From Cellvibrionaceae bacterium (GTDB taxonomy: Bacteria; Pseudomonadota; Gammaproteobacteria; Pseudomonadales; Cellvibrionaceae): a stretch of 64,000 nucleotides of DNA. Location of the stretch: assembly GCA_024707385.1 (NCBI GenBank), contig JANPZW010000013.1:753465-817464 (forward strand), in the 5' to 3' direction. A model generated the notes under the pieces. The model did not search any database and was not told the origin of the DNA. It was given only the letters and a program-made list of their open reading frames with translations. A program made the translations under genes and the position numbers. Positions within the stretch are counted from its first letter, which is position 1. Every line of letters starts with the position of its first letter. Positions 11,135 through 19,810 of this stretch are shown here, piece after piece.

Positions 11135-11371
11135 ATGAATCGGGTCATAAAAATTGGAATGTGCATTCTTCTGTCCGCGTGTGGCGGCGAACCAGAAGAA
11201 GCTAAATTTGGCCCTTATGAGGGAGGAGTTTCCGCGCGATATGAGTATGACGCCCTAGGGCGCCTTGTTGCTTATAAAGTCGACGGCGAAATTCATACAG
11301 AATATTGTTTGGATGACGCGGGCAACCGGACAAAAGTATCATCCAACAGCACAGGCTGTAATAATTTTTAA
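11135..11371 (+). CDS. Small YD-repeat lipoprotein
   Basis: About 78 residues from Met at 11135. A short signal peptide with lipobox ILLSAC is followed by one YD repeat (YEYDALGRLVAYKVDG) and a second, degenerate one (CLDDAGNRTKV) ending in NSTGC. YD repeats are the building block of RHS shells. It lies 57 bp upstream of the larger RHS protein. The tail resembles that of the next gene, which ends GPNSTSC, so the two seem related by duplication. It may be a membrane-tethered accessory to the RHS locus or a relic of an RHS C-terminus. Confidence 0.6.
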   Translation: MNRVIKIGMCILLSACGGEPEEAKFGPYEGGVSARYEYDALGRLVAYKVDGEIHTEYCLDDAGNRTKVSSNSTGCNNF

Positions 11372-11428
11372 TCAAGGAAATGAGGCACAGCCACATCGCG
11401 CCGATATGACCCTGCTAAAAGGAATAGA

Positions 11429-13383
11429 ATGATGAAAACATTAAGATATGGACTATTCGCTGTATTGAGCCTTTGCTTTACTGAAGCTTTCTCCGTTCAG
11501 GAAGCACACACCTTCGCCCCACCAAACCAGAATTTCACAGATGAATTCTTCGTTAATCTGATTTCAGGGCAGGTTTCTCCCACGTTATCCACGATATCCA
11601 TCGGCGGCGATCTCGGTCTCAGTCACAGCATTTCGATTTATGCCAACGACTTTGATGGAAGCAATGGTTATACCGATAAATTCGCGGGCTTTATCAGAAG
11701 TGTCAGCGTTGGCGAAAATATTCTGGTAGATGAAACCACTATTTGCCAATTTTTCTCGGTCATGCGCGCGCACTCCCCGATAGCGACAACCGATTTCAAG
11801 GTAATGCGCAAGATCGATAATAAAGTCGCTTGTTATCCCGGCGTGGATATGAGTGGCGGGTATTATTATGAGCCCCTGGGTGACACCCGGCATAAGCTGG
11901 AGATCATCGATAACGGCACAAAATTAAAGTGGACAACGGAAGACGGGTCCCAGATCCTTTTTCGTAGAGCTCAGAATGGTACGACAGGAAGAGAAGATGG
12001 ACGGATAGAACAAATAATCTATCCGAACGGATTTACCGTGACCATAGGTGCATCCAGCGTGACAACCAACACGGGTTATCAGCTCAAATATATTCATGAA
12101 GGCTCTGCTTGGTACAAAATGCCGCGCTACATCAAGGCGATCAATAATGCCATCGAGCCTTGCTCACAGGATTCAGCCGATACGTGCAATCGCCTGGAAA
12201 AGGATTGGCCCAGCGCAGAATTTATATGGCCCGAAAATATGCCAGCTGCGATGATGAGCGGAGAAAATCTATTCAAGGTAATTGGACCAAGCGGCGAGGA
12301 AACGCATTACAAATACGCGGCGCATGATCTCTCTCTTAAAGAGGAGCTGGGCGAACACGTTTTTGTTGGCAGTCCCGTCAACAGGAAAATTTCCCCCAGG
12401 CTCGTTGGCATCAAACCTTCGTATAGCGAAGAATTTGTTTATCGCTATCAATACAAAAACAACTTTATGCTGGAGAGTGTGGGAACCAATCAGGGGGCGG
12501 CATTCGAGCGGAATACAATTGGTGGAACCTCAAAGACGAGGCCGGCATTATCACAAGGGCATCCGGACCAGCCGGTTCGGCCACCTACACGATCGCTGAT
12601 ATTCACGGGCAGACTTTCTACTCCCAGTCGGTGCGTAGCGGAAGGGAATCTCTGTCGGTCAATACGGCTATCAACCGGCCTGGAAGCCCGGTGTACTCGA
12701 CGATTTCGGATAAAGGCACCTTTGGCTATCTTTTGGGATACGCCGGCGTCATCAATAAATTCAATCCGGTGGGAACCAATGTCCAGTATGAATACGTACA
12801 CTCCCGCCTGAACCTTAAACAAGTCTGGCTGAAGAATCTCACCAACGGTGCGATGCTACCTTTGCGCGATACGGGATATCCCGAAACAAGCGCATGCAAT
12901 CCCAAAACGTGCAACAAGCCCATCTGGATAACCGATGCCAAGGGGAAAAGAACCCATTACACCTATCACGCGGAATCTGGTCAGATCGAAAGTGTTACTC
13001 AACCTGAGGACAGTCGAGGAATCAGTCCTCAAACCCGATACACCTATGAGCCAAAATACGCCACCTATTATCGCAATGGCGAGGCGTCTCCCAGCCAGGC
13101 GGAAACACCAATTTGGCTGCTGACGAAAGAGGCGTATTGCCGCGACAGCGCATCAAGCGGAAATACACCTAACGACACCTGCACGAAAGCGGGAGATGAA
13201 GTTGTCACTACCTATGATTACGGTCCAGATACTGAAGCAAATAATTTGCAACTCAGAAGTATTACTGTAACGGCTGATGGCGTCTCAAGACGGACTTGCT
13301 TCACTTACGATATCTTCGGCAACAAAATTGGCGAAACCTCCCCTAAAGGAGTAGGACCAAATTCAACCAGTTGCGCCGATTGA
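11429..13383 (+). CDS. Secreted RHS/YD-repeat protein, N-terminal partner (apparent frameshift)
   Basis: About 651 residues. A signal peptide (LFAVLSLCFTEAFS) is followed by a beta-rich N-terminal domain like those opening RHS and TcB/TcC-type shell proteins (FVNLISGQVSPTLSTISIGGDLGLSHSISIY). Many YD-like strands follow: WITDAKGKRTHYTYHAESGQIESV, TRYTYEPK and CFTYDIFGNKIGETS. The frame slips near 12518-12526; restoring one base gives WNLKDEAGIITRASGPAGSATY, which continues smoothly. The protein stops (CAD) 33 bp before a second RHS protein that has its own signal peptide, so the usual single RHS polypeptide seems split into separately exported pieces. Confidence 0.7.
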
Positions 13384-13416
13384 TTTGGCTCACCTCAGTA
13401 ACGAAAGGATTAAAAA

Positions 13417-15858
13417 ATGAAATACCAAAGGACTTCCTATCTGGGTGATTTACTCAATTTTCTTGCAGCGTTCGCGCTGTTAATGCTGTGCCAGACGGCG
13501 CGCGCAACCCAAGAAGCATCGCCGTACACTACCGCCACACGCTATAACCCATCTGGCCAAATCGTCGGTGTAATACGCTCCTCACCGGACGGAAATCCAT
13601 CCTTCCCTGCAACGCGCAACACCTATTATCAAAGCGGCCTATTACAAACAGTGGAAGACGGTTATTTGAGTGTTTGGCGTGACGAGTCAGTCGCACCAAA
13701 AGACTGGAGCGGCTACTTTGAACGGAACAGAAAAACACACTATTCATATGATGCTAACGGTAGAAAAAAAACGGTCAGTATCTCCGGTGGTGATGGCAAA
13801 ATCGTTTCTCTCACTGAATATAGTTACTATCTCACTGGAGAATTGAAATGCCGCGCAGTTCGAATGGGCCTTGCTGAAACCGGCGATGCCTGTTCACCAC
13901 AGCAGCATTCAGTCCATGGATGGGACAGGATCACAGCCTTTGAGTACAACCCATATGGCGACCTGCTGAAGGAAATCCGTGCTTACGGAACACCTTTGCA
14001 ACAGGTTTATGTAGATAAAACTTATTATCCGAATCGGCTCCCAAAAACAGTGGCGGACGCCAACGGCAATACATCGGAAATGGTTTATGACGTTTTAAAT
14101 AGGCTGCGATTTTTATATTTTCCAGACAAAAGCTCGGGCTCGAGATTTGCAAACAAAAGTGATTATGAGGAATATAATTACGATAACAATGGCAATCGGA
14201 CCTACCTGCGCAAACGAGATGGTCGTTCGATAACCTATGAATACGACGATTTAAAGCGCGTCTATCAAAAGAAGTACAGCGACGCCCAACAGCAGAATAT
14301 TTCCTACACCTATGACCTACGCGGGCTCGAGCGAGCCGCGATATACACTGCGACCGGACGTGGTATCACCCGGACCTATACGGGCTTTGGTGAGATTGAG
14401 TCGGAGTCCACCAATATCAACGGCACCGCTTATACCTTGTCGCATAAATACGATGCCAACGGCTACAGGGAGCGAATTACCTATCCTGATAATTCCTATT
14501 TCACTTATGCCCGTAACCACCTCAATCAAGCTACTACCATTAAAGCCTCTGGGTCATCTGTATTGCTGAATATGACCTACGACGATGCGTCGCGCCCCAA
14601 ATCCATTACGACCATGGGAAGCGAGGTTGCCGGGACAAAAATTTGGTACGACCCAGCATCCCGTCCAGATGTAACCGGCTATGACTTTTCCGGCGAGGAT
14701 TTCGATCTTTATCAGGACTTCAGTTTCAATCCTGCCGGCCAGATGACGGGACTCGACATCAGCAATCCCCTCTATCATTTCGACGGCACCGGAACAACGA
14801 AGGGAGACTATGTGCCGAATGGGTTAAACCAATATCAATCGGCCAGCGGAAAAGCATTTGCTTATGACGCTAACGGCAACCAGACCCGCGATGAGCGCAC
14901 CACCTACAGCTATGACATGGAGAATCGCTTGGTACGGGCTGGCACAGACATGGAGCTGCACTACGACCCGCTCGGCCGCCTCTATCAAATAGGCCGCAAA
15001 AACGGAACCAAGATTTATTTCCTCTATGACGGGGATAACTTGGTGGCGGAATACCAGAACGGTGTTATGACCAAGCGCTATGTACATGGCGATGGTATGC
15101 AAGCGCCTCTCGTGAGCTATGACAGCAGCTCCCTAAACAACAGCGCTGTAAAATTCCTACACACCAACCATCAAGGCTCGGTCATAGCGCTCACCGATTC
15201 CGAAGGCAATGCTACAGCGGTTAATACTTATGATCCCTTTGGTGGCGTCGGCAGCCTAACGGGACGTTTCGGTTACACCGGTCAAATGTTCTTGCCAGAG
15301 CTGGATCTGTATTATTACAGGGCTCGCATTTACAATCCGGCACTTGGAAGGTTTTTGCAAACGGATCCGGTTGGGTATGAAGATCAGATGAATCTTTATG
15401 CTTATGTGGGGAATGATCCGGTTAATATGGTGGATCCCACGGGCAAGTGGGGAGCAGCGGTTAGAGCTTTAGCTGAGGTTTTAAAGCGGGTAGCCAAGAA
15501 AAAGGCTCAGGACGCGGCGAAGAAGGAGATAAAGGAGCAGGCCCGAAAGGCGGCTCAGAGAAAAATCAAAGATGATGTTGCTAATGGTGGGACAAGGCGG
15601 AAAAACAGAATTTTAAACAAGGGCGAGCCTAATAGCGTGACCGAGAATCCGTCAGGAACAACTAGAAAAAGATACGGCCCAGATGGCAACGTGGAGAAAG
15701 AATGGAATAAAGGCCATGGACCGAATGCGCCGAAAAATGAGCAAGGCGACCATATCCATGACTATAAACCAAATCCCCATAACCCTTCAGGGCTCGGAGA
15801 GCGCATGGATGGCCGTCCGCCACGGCCACAGGACTTGTACGATATGGATTTTTTCTGA
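13417..15858 (+). CDS. RHS repeat-associated core protein with C-terminal toxin-like domain
   Basis: 813 residues. Export signal at 1-30 (LLNFLAAFALLMLCQTARA). Residues about 40-560 are tandem YD repeats (YDANGRKKTV, YEYDDLKRVYQ, YDPLGRLYQIG). The RHS core follows: YDPFGGVGSLTGRFGYTGQ, YYYRARIYNPALGRFLQTDP and LYAYVGNDPVNMVDPTG, the conserved boundary before the variable tip. The ~140-residue tip is basic (KKKAQDAAKKEIKEQARK) and ends in a His/Asp-rich segment, RYGPDGNVEKEWNKGHG then GDHIHDYKPN. That arrangement is typical of polymorphic toxin tips, probably a nuclease, but I cannot name the family. A likely immunity gene follows 10 bp later. Confidence 0.78.
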   Translation: MKYQRTSYLGDLLNFLAAFALLMLCQTARATQEASPYTTATRYNPSGQIVGVIRSSPDGNPSFPATRNTYYQSGLLQTVEDGYLSVWRDESVAPKDWSGYFERNRKTHYSYDANGRKKTVSISGGDGKIVSLTEYSYYLTGELKCRAVRMGLAETGDACSPQQHSVHGWDRITAFEYNPYGDLLKEIRAYGTPLQQVYVDKTYYPNRLPKTVADANGNTSEMVYDVLNRLRFLYFPDKSSGSRFANKSDYEEYNYDNNGNRTYLRKRDGRSITYEYDDLKRVYQKKYSDAQQQNISYTYDLRGLERAAIYTATGRGITRTYTGFGEIESESTNINGTAYTLSHKYDANGYRERITYPDNSYFTYARNHLNQATTIKASGSSVLLNMTYDDASRPKSITTMGSEVAGTKIWYDPASRPDVTGYDFSGEDFDLYQDFSFNPAGQMTGLDISNPLYHFDGTGTTKGDYVPNGLNQYQSASGKAFAYDANGNQTRDERTTYSYDMENRLVRAGTDMELHYDPLGRLYQIGRKNGTKIYFLYDGDNLVAEYQNGVMTKRYVHGDGMQAPLVSYDSSSLNNSAVKFLHTNHQGSVIALTDSEGNATAVNTYDPFGGVGSLTGRFGYTGQMFLPELDLYYYRARIYNPALGRFLQTDPVGYEDQMNLYAYVGNDPVNMVDPTGKWGAAVRALAEVLKRVAKKKAQDAAKKEIKEQARKAAQRKIKDDVANGGTRRKNRILNKGEPNSVTENPSGTTRKRYGPDGNVEKEWNKGHGPNAPKNEQGDHIHDYKPNPHNPSGLGERMDGRPPRPQDLYDMDFF

Positions 15859-15868
15859 GGCTTAGATC

Positions 15869-16249
15869 ATGAAAACAGTATTATCTGATGATGATGTTAT
15901 TGACTGCTTAAGGGGTGAGAACAGCCTATTGGATGGGCAAATCAAAAAAATAGAAATTGATGGTGAGAATGATGGTGTAAAGATTTACGTGCATATTCAT
16001 ATGCGGCGAAATTCGGACTACGAAAGTGCAGTAGTTGAGTTTATAGATTGTGAAGAATACTGCTTTTCTTTCTCTAGTGATTTCTATTTTTATTGTATTG
16101 AGTCGCTGAAGTTTTTTAAGACGGACGGGGGGATGTTTTATGTCTCATTCGACCCGTTTGATGCTGGCGATCAAATTTGTAATGAGGACAAAGATGTGAT
16201 CCTGTCGAGATCTATTGCTGCACGCGTAACCCAAAGATCGAGGGTATGA
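15869..16249 (+). CDS. Candidate immunity protein for the RHS toxin
   Basis: 126-residue acidic cytoplasmic protein with no signal peptide, starting 10 bp after the RHS toxin stop. It has the size, charge and position of a polymorphic-toxin immunity protein: many Asp/Glu residues and alternating beta-like stretches such as YCFSFSSDFYFYCIESLKFF. No named Imm family is recognised. The assignment rests on position and composition only. The last ~15 residues (ARVTQRSRV) are less acidic and may be beyond the true domain. Confidence 0.55.
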   Translation: MKTVLSDDDVIDCLRGENSLLDGQIKKIEIDGENDGVKIYVHIHMRRNSDYESAVVEFIDCEEYCFSFSSDFYFYCIESLKFFKTDGGMFYVSFDPFDAGDQICNEDKDVILSRSIAARVTQRSRV

Positions 16250-16356
16250 ACGGGAGCTAATCGTGGAAAAAACGGGGAAAAACGGGACGGGAAAAGAAAA
16301 AACGGGAAAGATCTATTTTCTAATTGAAATTGCGGCCATTAGTGCCGGAAGAATTC

Positions 16357-16734
16357 ATGGAACTCCGTAACCCAACTGCTGGTGAGTTAAGGCTTTTGCG
16401 CCATCTAATCCGAAAAGCTAACGGCTACGAAATTGCCTCAAAGTGGCCTTCAAAACTAAAGGTTTCAGATATGACCGATGAAGGGATGGGTAGTCTTCGG
16501 CTATATCCAGAAGGATTTAATGTCGGGCATCGAGCTTTTGGCAGACGGGCAAGTGAATGCCAATTTTGCGATGATGACGGGGTGGAAGTTATCGTCAGCC
16601 TAAATATAGACAAAGCGGGAAAACCATATGAACTAGATATTTGGAAGACCAACTTCCAAAAATTGAAGCTCATTCCCATCAATGACTCTGATCTTCGCGA
16701 TGTCCATTATTTAGACCGCGGCTCGGCAACTTGA
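16357..16734 (+). CDS. DUF6984-like small protein, possible second immunity gene
   Basis: About 125 residues from ATG at 16357; an upstream in-frame TTG at 16324 would add MKLRPLVPEEF, which looks conserved, so the true start may be there. Features include LRLLRHLIRKANG, DEGMGSLRLYPEG and VEVIVSLNIDKAGKPYELDIWKTNF. My recollection of DUF6984 proteins includes a similar pattern (MGSL, then ELDIWK-DF); this is a recollection, not a search. Members often lie near toxin genes, and here it follows the RHS toxin and its presumed immunity gene. The function is unknown. Confidence 0.5.
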   Translation: MELRNPTAGELRLLRHLIRKANGYEIASKWPSKLKVSDMTDEGMGSLRLYPEGFNVGHRAFGRRASECQFCDDDGVEVIVSLNIDKAGKPYELDIWKTNFQKLKLIPINDSDLRDVHYLDRGSAT

Positions 16735-16772
16735 TCGGTTGTTATTCGAGTCGGAACGCTTGTCCAAAACTC

Positions 16773-16807
16773 AATCCCCATCGAATGATACGGTGGGGAT
16801 TTTTCTT
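16773..16807 (+). terminator. Rho-independent terminator after RHS locus
   Basis: AATCCCCA and TGGGGATT pair around a 14-base loop and are followed by TTTTTCTTTT, a standard intrinsic terminator closing the RHS/immunity cluster. Confidence 0.7.
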
Positions 16808-16811
16808 TTCA

Positions 16812-16882
16812 GTAAAAAGGGGCCAGATAAAAGGACTATAAAAGGGGACTGGACTATAAAAGGGGACTGATTTATTTTCCCC
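16812..16882. repeat. Short direct repeats (AAAAGGGGACT units)
   Basis: The unit GGACTATAAAAGGGGACT occurs twice back to back near 16833-16869, preceded by the related AAAAAGGGGCCAGATAAAAGG and ending GGGGACTGATTTATTTTCCCC. A similar AAAGGGGAC-GATTTATTT sequence is often seen around REP-associated tyrosine transposase genes in gammaproteobacteria. No transposase gene is present here, so this is a remnant or an unrelated repeat. The rest of the gap (16883-17155) is featureless. Confidence 0.45.
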
Positions 16883-17155
16883 CTCCCAACGAACCAGCGA
16901 TCTTTTCCATCGCATTTTTGCTCGACTGCAGCGCGGGTCTAAATCCAGACAATTCAGATCGATAAAATTTCTGATTCCGTTGATAAAATAGGCGCAGTAT
17001 TCGATAAGATTTCTATTCGTATAGACTGGCCATTAGTCGCTAATACGAACCGGCTACGCTCAAAAGAACCATTCCCCGTCGCCTCACCCCCGTGATAATC
17101 TGCGCCGAGCCCGCTTCAAGCGGGCCTTGGAACTATCACAATCACAGGGGTTTTT

Positions 17156-17770
17156 ATGAACACCATTTCCTCCTTGGCGCTGACCGCCCTGGTCTCCGGC
17201 CTCGTCCTCTCCACCAATCTCCTCGCGCAAGATTCCACCGGCCGTTTCGATCCCGCTAAAACCTGGGCTTTTAACTTCGGGGTGGAACAGGTTTCCTTTG
17301 ATAAGAAGAAAGCCTCTCGTGAGCTCATCGATGACTCGGCGACGGCGCTTGTTGTTGAGGGAGAATATTTTTTCTCGTCTCATTACTCCGTCACTATCGG
17401 GTTGGAATTTTTACCTTACGATGACGAGGCTTCTTTCCGACAAGATACCACTGGCGGTTACAAAAGCTCGGATGCCAGCGGCATGCCGATTTATGGTGAG
17501 CTGGGGTACAAACGATTTTTCGGTCCTAATGACAAAACCTATGTCACCGCGCGGGCGGGAATGTCTGTGATGCTTTCTTCCGAACGCAGCATTAGCAACT
17601 GCTCTAACTGTTACGAAGAGGATATCGATATCGACGGCGGCTTTTACGGACTGCTCGGCGCAGGTGTGCGACTGGGACAGTCCTGGGCTTTAGGTGTGCA
17701 TTACAAGGGTTACTTTACGGGGGATATCGAAAACGCTGTTGGAATTAATGTTTCGTACGGTTATCGATAA
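17156..17770 (+). CDS. Outer membrane beta-barrel protein
   Basis: 204 residues. A signal peptide (SLALTALVSGLVLSTNLLAQ) is followed by about eight amphipathic strands alternating with short turns, e.g. ATALVVEGEYFF, YSVTIGLEFLPYD, PIYGELGYKRFF, KTYVTARAGMSVML and GFYGLLGAGVRLG. It ends with VSYGYR in place of the usual terminal aromatic residue. This is the pattern of small OmpA-like or porin-family barrels of unknown role. A strong ribosome-binding context (acaGGGGttttt) precedes the ATG. Two Cys residues (SNCSNCYEED) lie in a predicted loop and could form a disulfide. Confidence 0.65.
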   Translation: MNTISSLALTALVSGLVLSTNLLAQDSTGRFDPAKTWAFNFGVEQVSFDKKKASRELIDDSATALVVEGEYFFSSHYSVTIGLEFLPYDDEASFRQDTTGGYKSSDASGMPIYGELGYKRFFGPNDKTYVTARAGMSVMLSSERSISNCSNCYEEDIDIDGGFYGLLGAGVRLGQSWALGVHYKGYFTGDIENAVGINVSYGYR

Positions 17771-17865
17771 TTAAATTTTTGCGGATTATTTGTGAGATAA
17801 ATATCGAGCCAGAGCGACGGCGCCAGTTAACAGCACACTAAACAACAGACTGAGTGAGACTCAAA

Positions 17866-18084
17866 ATGAAAAAAGAACGCGATATCGAAAAGACCTATTC
17901 AACCGCCGAGTTTGTCGCGAAGCTACGCCGCCTGGCCGACGCGCTGGAGGCGGGCGAAAGGTTCGAGATACAAATTGCCAATGAGAGAATTTATGTTCCA
18001 GTAAGAGCCACATACAGCATTGAACATGAACGAGGTGAAACAGAAGAAGAAATCGAGTTTCAAATAAGATGGGAAAATGTGTAG
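17866..18084 (+). CDS. amphi-Trp domain-containing protein
   Basis: 72 residues from ATG at 17866 (an upstream TTG-type start is less likely). The order is charged start, helix FVAKLRRLADALEAGERFEI, short beta strands VPVRATYSIEHERGETEEEIEFQIRW. The last conserved Trp fits the amphi-Trp family: a small two-part domain of unknown function found alone or in operons across bacteria and archaea. It is cytoplasmic. A terminator follows at once, so it is probably a single-gene unit. Confidence 0.65.
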   Translation: MKKERDIEKTYSTAEFVAKLRRLADALEAGERFEIQIANERIYVPVRATYSIEHERGETEEEIEFQIRWENV

Positions 18085-18091
18085 AAAAAAG

Positions 18092-18120
18092 CCCGACGAA
18101 TTCCTTCGCCGGGTTTTTTT
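18092..18120. terminator. Intrinsic terminator shared by convergent genes
   Basis: CCCG-CGAA and TTCG-CGGG form an interrupted stem followed by eight T on the plus strand, with an A run on the other side. It sits between the amphi-Trp gene and the convergent LPMO gene, so it can serve both. Confidence 0.7.
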
Positions 18121-18122
18121 TA

Positions 18123-19329
18123 TTACTGCTTACAAAGATCTCCCTGCAACTGCGGCAATTCCGCATTATCAGCGCCTTTATTGCCCTGCATACCAAAGCT
18201 GACGGTCTGCCCTGGTAAAATATTGCCATTCCAACTGACGTTGCTTGCCGTGTACGGATTGGTGCCGGCGAATGTGGCATTCCAGCTGTTGGTTATGGCG
18301 GAGCCATCACTGTATGTCCAACTGACGCTCCAGCCATTAATCAGCGTTTCGCTGACATTGGTTAAGCGCACTTCGGCGGTAAAACCCGTGTTCCATTCGT
18401 TCGAGATCACATAGTCGCAAGCGAGACTACTAAGACCGCTGCCGCCCGAGCTTGATGAAGTGCTTGAGCTTGATGACGAACTCGAACTTGATGACGAGCT
18501 TGAGTTTGATGAAGACGAACTCGATGAACTGGTCGAAGAACTGGAGCTGCTTGTTGCTAGTCCAGACGATGACGAACTGCTAGAGGAAGATGAACTGCTG
18601 GAACTCGACGAGGAGCTACTTGATGACGACCCATTATTGCCACCACCGTTAATCACCACGTCCATACAGCCGTGGAAGCGCTCGTAGGTGAAATGATTGC
18701 GACCCCATTCGCCATAAATAATATGGCGCCCGGACCGCTCCGGCACATTACAGGTGGTATGAAATAAACTTTTTCGCTTTATCGGCGACCACTGCCGGGT
18801 TTGCGCCTGGGTTTGTATCGCTGTAGTTGAGCACACAAAAAGGTGCGCTTTCAAAATCGTCCCACGTTAAATTACCGCCGACTGCATAGTTAAAATCTGG
18901 CTTGGTAATCCAGTAGCGAAATTCTTCGGTATCGTCGTAATGTGGGCCCCATGAAATATCCCAGGTAATGGTCAGCGGACCGCTACCAATGGCCGTAGTG
19001 GGCCAATCGAATTGATGATCCCAGGGCGTCGGGCCACCATTCCAGGTTTCGCTGTCGAACCCGCACACATTTTTTGATGGTCCCCCCATGCGGCCTATAT
19101 CGTGCGTTAAAACACTCATAAATTGGTACATGCCGTTAGCATCGGCTTGCGCCGCAGCCACACAAGCGGGCGTTACCGCCTGGTCCGCCTTTTCTAGATA
19201 ACCGCAAAACGCATTGCGTGAAGCTGGTTCGACCATTAAGCCGTGGCCATAGGCCGTTGTTGAAAGTGCGGCAAACGCAACGACACTTGCTGCCGCACTT
19301 AAAGTATTTGTTAACGATAATCGAGCCAT
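18123..19329 (-). CDS. AA10 lytic polysaccharide monooxygenase with CBM2 (apparent frameshift)
   Basis: About 401 residues after joining. The signal peptide ends AYG, leaving His29 as the mature N-terminus (HGLMVEPASRNAFCGY), the copper-binding histidine that defines LPMOs; His76 in SVLTHDIG is a candidate for the second brace ligand. NVCGFDSETWNGG, WGPHYDD, FRYWITKPDF and CNVPERSGRHIIYGEWGR continue the AA10 domain. A poly-serine linker of about 45 residues leads to a C-terminal CBM2 (WNTGFTAEVRLTNVS, WSVSWTYSDG). The frame slips near 18755 (TTTATTTC); one T fewer joins KAKK to FHTTCNV. It is a secreted, copper-dependent oxidase probably acting on crystalline cellulose or chitin. Confidence 0.9.
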
Positions 19330-19810
19330 AAGTAACCTCTAGCTTTTAGCAATTGATAATGGATTCAGCTTTTGCGTCTAGGCCGAATCCATTTCGACTG
19401 GGAAAATTAGAAAATCCACTTGACGCAATCACAGAGGAATTGGAAATCTCAATGCAGCATTAGTTTCTTTCACTGCTGTGATTTGGCTAACAGAATCATT
19501 AGGCAGCTTTTGCTTTGAACTGAGCAATAAAAACGAAGCGAGCGATAAACCGCTGTGCGTTGCGGATACCATCATGATGCGGTCCGACCCGAATTTTTGC
19601 TGTACCAAACACAGAGCAGCAGCGCGGCATTTCATAGCGGCCGCAAGTTGGCTTTTTTAAAGCTTTCGTCGCAACGCCGACGCACAGGATCCCTTACGGT
19701 CTTGTCCCTACGGGTTGCGGAAATGGAATAACCCAAACACTCCACAACCATAGGCAAAAGTTACGCGCCTCACCCCGCACCTTTAATTTGTTCACAACGG
19801 AGCGTATCTT
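19330..19810. other. Intergenic region
   Basis: About 480 bp between the LPMO gene and the TRAP solute-binding gene. It should contain the LPMO promoter (leftward) and the TRAP gene promoter (rightward). Short open frames on both strands near 19430-19660 overlap each other and show no coding pattern. Confidence 0.4.
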
